Source: Penium margaritaceum
Taxonomy: Eukaryota; Streptophyta; Zygnematophyceae; Desmidiales; Peniaceae
Length of the DNA stretch: 64,000 nt
NCBI GenBank assembly: GCA_023375785.1
Contig: SZWC01006844.1
Location: 32,201-96,200 of the forward strand
Direction of reading: 5' to 3'
Part shown: positions 60,401 to 64,000 of the stretch, in pieces
Layout of the letters: each line of letters starts with the position of its first letter
How positions within the stretch are numbered: the stretch's first letter is position 1
Program-made: the position numbers and the translations under genes
The notes under the pieces: model-generated
Told to the model about the DNA's origin: nothing
Seen by the model: the letters and a program-made list of their open reading frames with translations, nothing else
Databases searched by the model: none

Positions 60401-63400
60401 AGTCAGGTGCAGTCAGGTGCAGTTAGGCGCAGTCAAGCGCAGTCAGGCGCAATCAGGCATAGTGAGGCATAGTCAGACGCACTCAGGCGCAGTCAGGCAA
60501 ACTCAGGCGCACTCAAGCACACTCAGGTGCACTCAAGCGCACTCAGGCTACTCAGGCGCAATCAGGCACAGTCTGGCGCAGTCAGGCGCAGTCAGGCGCA
60601 GTCAGGTGCAGTCAAGCGCACTCAGGCGCAATCAAGCGCACACTGGCGCAGTCAGGCGGTGTCAGGCGCAGTCAGGCGCAGTCAGCCGCAATCAGGTGCA
60701 GTCAGGCGCAGTCAGGCGCACTCAGGCGTAGTCAGGCGCAGTCAGGCGCAGTGAGGCGCAGTCAGGTGCACTCAGGCGCACTCAGGCACATTCAGGAGCA
60801 CTCAGGCACACTCAGGCGCACTCAGGCGTAGTCAGGCGCACTCAGACGCAGTCAGGCGCAATCAGGCGCAGTCAGGCGAAGTCAGGCGCAGTCAGGCGCA
60901 GTCAGGCGCAGTCAGGCAGAGTCGGGCGCAGTCTGGCGCATCAAGGTACACTCAGGCGCACTCAGGCTCACTCAAGCGTACTCAGGCACCCTCAGGCAAA
61001 CTCAGGCACACTCAAGAACACTCAGGCACACTCATAAGCACTCAGGCACACTCAGGCGCACTCAGGCGCACTCAGGTCCTCTCAGGCGCAGTCAGGCGCA
61101 GTCAGGCGCAATCAGGCGCAGTCAGGCGCAGTCAGGCGTAGGCAAGCGCAATCAGGCGCAGTCAGGCGCAGTCAGATGCAGTCAGGCGTAGTCAGGCGAA
61201 GTCAGGCACAGTCAGGGGCACTCAGGGGCACTCAGGCGCACTCAGGCGCACTTAGGCGCACTGAGGCGCACTCGAGCGCATTCAGGCGCACTCGGGCGTT
61301 GTCAAGCGCTCTCAGGCACACTAAGGCGCACTCAAGCACCCTCAGGCGCAGTCAGGCGCAGTCAGGCGCAGTCAGGTGCAGTCAGGCGCAATCGGGGGCA
61401 CTCAGGGGCACTCAGGCGCACTCAGGCGTAGTCAGGCGCACTCAAGCGCACTCTGGTGCATTCAGGCTACTCAGGCACACTCAGGTGCACTCAGGCGCAC
61501 TCAGGCACACTCATGCGCTCTCAGGCACACTAAGGTGCACTCAAGCACACTCAGGAGCAGTCAGGCGCAGTCAGGCGCAGTCAGAAGGAATCAGGCGTAG
61601 TCAGGCACAGTCAGGCGCAGTCAGGCGCAGTCAGGGGCACCCATCCACACTCAGGCACACTCAGGCGCACTCAAGCGCACTCAGGCGCACTCAGGTGCAC
61701 TCAGGCACACTCAGGCGCAATTAGGCACACTCAGGCCCACTCAGGCACACTCAGGCGCACTTAAGCGCACCCAGGCGCAGTCACGCGAAGTCACGCGCAG
61801 TCAGGCGCAATCAGGCGCAGTCAGGCGTAGTCAGGCGCAACTCAGGCGCACTTAGGTGCACTCAGGCACACTCAGGCGCACTCATGCACACTCAGGCGCA
61901 CTCAGGCGCACTCAAGCACACCCAAGCGCAGTCAGGCGCAGTTAGGTGCAGTCAGGCAAAGTCAGGCGCAATCAGGCGCAGTCAGGGGCAGACAGGTGCA
62001 ACTCAGGCGCACTCAGGCGCACTCAGGCGCAATCAGGTGCACGTAGGCGCACGAAGGCGCAATCAGGCACAGTCAAGCGCACTCAGGCGCACTCAGGCGC
62101 ACTCAGGCGCTCTCAGGTGCACTCAGGGGCATTCAGGCGAACTCATGCGCACTCAGGCGCACTCAGGCGCACTCAGGCGTAGTCTGGCGCAGTCAGGCGC
62201 AAACAGGCACAGTCAGGCGCAGCTAGGCGCAGCCAGGCGCAGTCAGGCGCAGTCAGGCACAGTCAAGCAAAATCAGGCGCAGTCAGGCACAGTCAGGTGC
62301 AGTCAGGGGCACTCAGGCGCACTCAGGCACACTCAAGCACACTCAAGCGCATTCAGGCACACTTAGGCACATTCAGGCGCAGTCAGGCACAGTCAGGCGC
62401 ACTCAGGTGCACTCAGTCGCACGCAGGCGCACGCAGGCACACTCAGGTGCACTCAGGCGCACTAAGGTGCACTCAGGCACAGTCAGGCGCAGTCAGGCCT
62501 AGTCAGGCCCAGTCAGGCACAGTCAGAAGCAGTCAGGCGCAGTCAGAAACAGTCAGGCGCAGTCAGGCGAGTCAGGCGCAGTCATGCGCAGTCAGGTGCA
62601 GTCAGGCACAACTCAAGCACACTCAGGCGCTCTCAGGCACACTCACGCGCACTCAGGCGCAGACAGGCGCAGTCAGGCGCAGTCAGGAGCAATCAGGCGC
62701 AGTAAGGCGTAGTCAGGTGCAGTCAGGCGCAATCAGGTGCAGTCAGGCGCAGTCAAGCGCAGTCATGCACAGTCAGGTGTAGTCAGGCGCACTCAGGCGC
62801 ACTCAGGCGCACTTAGGCGCACTCAAGCGCACTCAGGCGCACTCAGGCGCACTCACGCGCACTCAGGCGTACTCAAGCGCAGTCAGGTGCACTCAGGAGC
62901 AGTCAGGCGCAGTCAGGTGCAGTCAGGCACAATCAAACGCATTCGGGCACAGTCAAGCGCAGTCAGGTGCAGTCAGGCGCAGTCAGGCGCTGTCAGGCGC
63001 AGATTGGCGCAGTCAGGCGCAGTCAGGTGCAGTGAGGCGCAGTCAGGCGCAGTTAGGCACAGTTAGGCGCAGTCAGACACAGTTAAGACCATTCAGGTAC
63101 ACTCAGGCGCACTTACGTGCACTCAGGCACAGTCAGGCGTACTCAGGTGCACTCAGGCGCACTCAGGTGCACTCAGGTGCACTCAGGCGCACTCAGGCAC
63201 ACTCAAGCCAACTCAGGCGCAGTCAAGTGCAGTCAGGCCTAGACACACACAGTCACACGCAGTCACGCGCAGTCAGGCGCACTCAGGCGCACTCAGGGGC
63301 ACTCAGGCGCACTCAGGCAGACTGTGGCGCACTCAGGCGCACTCAGGCGCACTGAGGCGCACTCAGGAACCCTCAAGCGCACTCAGGCACACTCAAGCGC

Positions 63401-64000
63401 ACTCAGGCGCACTCAGGCGCACTCACGCGTACTCAGGTGCACTCAAGTGCTCTGAGGCACAGTCAGGCGCAGTCAGGCGCACTCAAGCGCAGTCAGGCAC
63501 AGTCAGGCAAAGTCAGGTGCAGTCAAGCACATTCAGGCGCAGTGAAGCGCAGTCAAGCGCAGTCAGGCGCAATCAAGCGTAGTCAAGCGAAGGCAGTTGC
63601 GGTCAGGCGTAGTCAGACGTATTCAGGCATATTGAGGCACAGTTTGGCGCACTCAGGGGCACTTTGGGACACTCAAGCACACTCAATCGCGCTCAGGAAA
63701 ACTCAGGCGCCCTCAGGCGCATTCAGGCACACTCAGGCGCTTTCAGGCGCATTCAGGGGCACTCAAGCGCACTCAGGCGCACTCAGGCGCTTTCGGGCGC
63801 AGTCAGGCGCACTCAGACACACTCAGGCGCAGTCAGGCGCAGTCAGGAGTAGTCAGGCGCACTCAGGCGCAGTCAGGCGAAACTCAGGCGCACTCAGGCG
63901 CACTCAGAAGCAGTCAGGTGCACTCAGGCGCACTCAAGCGCATTCACACGGACTCAGGCGCACTCAGGCACACCTAGGCGCATTCAGGCGCACTCAGGCG
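51482..64000 (-). repeat. 10-bp satellite array, right arm part 3
   Basis: About 1,250 flipped decamers running off the right window edge. The two unit types (GCGCAGTCAG, GCGCACTCAG) and the transition variants match the left arm. Recurrent 11-bp units GCGCAACTCAG are at about 54807 and 61836. The longest + strand open frame (54857-56002) is pure repeat peptide. No gene is visible. Confidence 0.95.
55380..59970 (-). repeat. 2.3-kb tandem duplication in the right arm
   Basis: Markers recur at a 2,290-2,300 bp offset: AGTCATACATAGTGAGGTGC at 55491 and 57791, the CTACCCAGGCG marker at about 56040 and 58340, and CAGACTAGTTAGG at about 57365 and 59655. Copy one is about 55380-57680 and copy two about 57680-59970. 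Copies differ by scattered substitutions and short indels. Confidence 0.85.

Noticed and set aside
38468-63852. Plus-strand open frames of up to 381 residues in the right arm
   Set aside because: Same artefact as on the left, moved to the + strand by the orientation flip.

Overview
The window is eukaryotic, repeat-dominated DNA with no recognisable host gene. About 52 kb of 64 kb is short-unit satellite. Three copia-type (Ty1/copia) LTR elements are embedded in it. The organism cannot be named from this sequence. A 33-bp run of TTTAGGG telomere-type repeat, copia elements with initiator-tRNA priming, and substitutions concentrated at CG and CTG/CAG sites all fit a green alga or plant. TTTAGGG also occurs in other protist lineages, so this is inference.

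Layout. 1-2705: a 13-bp satellite (consensus TGCTTGTGCCTGA) with a 156-bp higher-order repeat. 2706-19885: a 10-bp satellite (TGCGCCTGAC or TGCGCCTGAG, reading on the + strand), interrupted by one telomere-type run at 12164-12196. 19886-23728: a complete-ended LTR element (983/987-bp LTRs, TSD CTGAC, plant-type initiator-tRNA primer site) that has no recognisable gag or pol and carries one long Ser/Pro/Thr-rich ORF. 23729-38040: 10-bp satellite, same orientation. At about 38040 the satellite flips orientation and stays flipped to the window end. 38041-39910: flipped satellite. 39911-44743: a copia element (LTRs about 700 bp once an apparent assembly duplication is discounted, TSD CAGTC) with gag, protease and integrase but no reverse transcriptase/RNase H. 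44744-48736: flipped satellite. 48737-51481: a 5'-truncated copia element (integrase core, reverse transcriptase, RNase H remnant, 3' LTR). 51482-64000: flipped satellite containing a 2.3-kb tandem duplication.

How the parts relate. The 13-bp and 10-bp satellites share the core TGTGCCTGA and so probably have one origin. On both arms of the flip, variant units recur at roughly 4.3-5 kb intervals once inserted elements are subtracted, which suggests a kilobase-scale higher-order repeat. All three elements entered the satellite, at similar registers of the 10-bp unit. The long open frames in the satellite are a by-product of a stop-free 10-bp unit (10 bp reads the same decapeptide in all three frames) and are not annotated as genes. 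All three N bases in the window lie inside the 39911-44743 element, and each separates two near-identical direct copies (281, 247 and 143 bp), so that element is partly mis-assembled.
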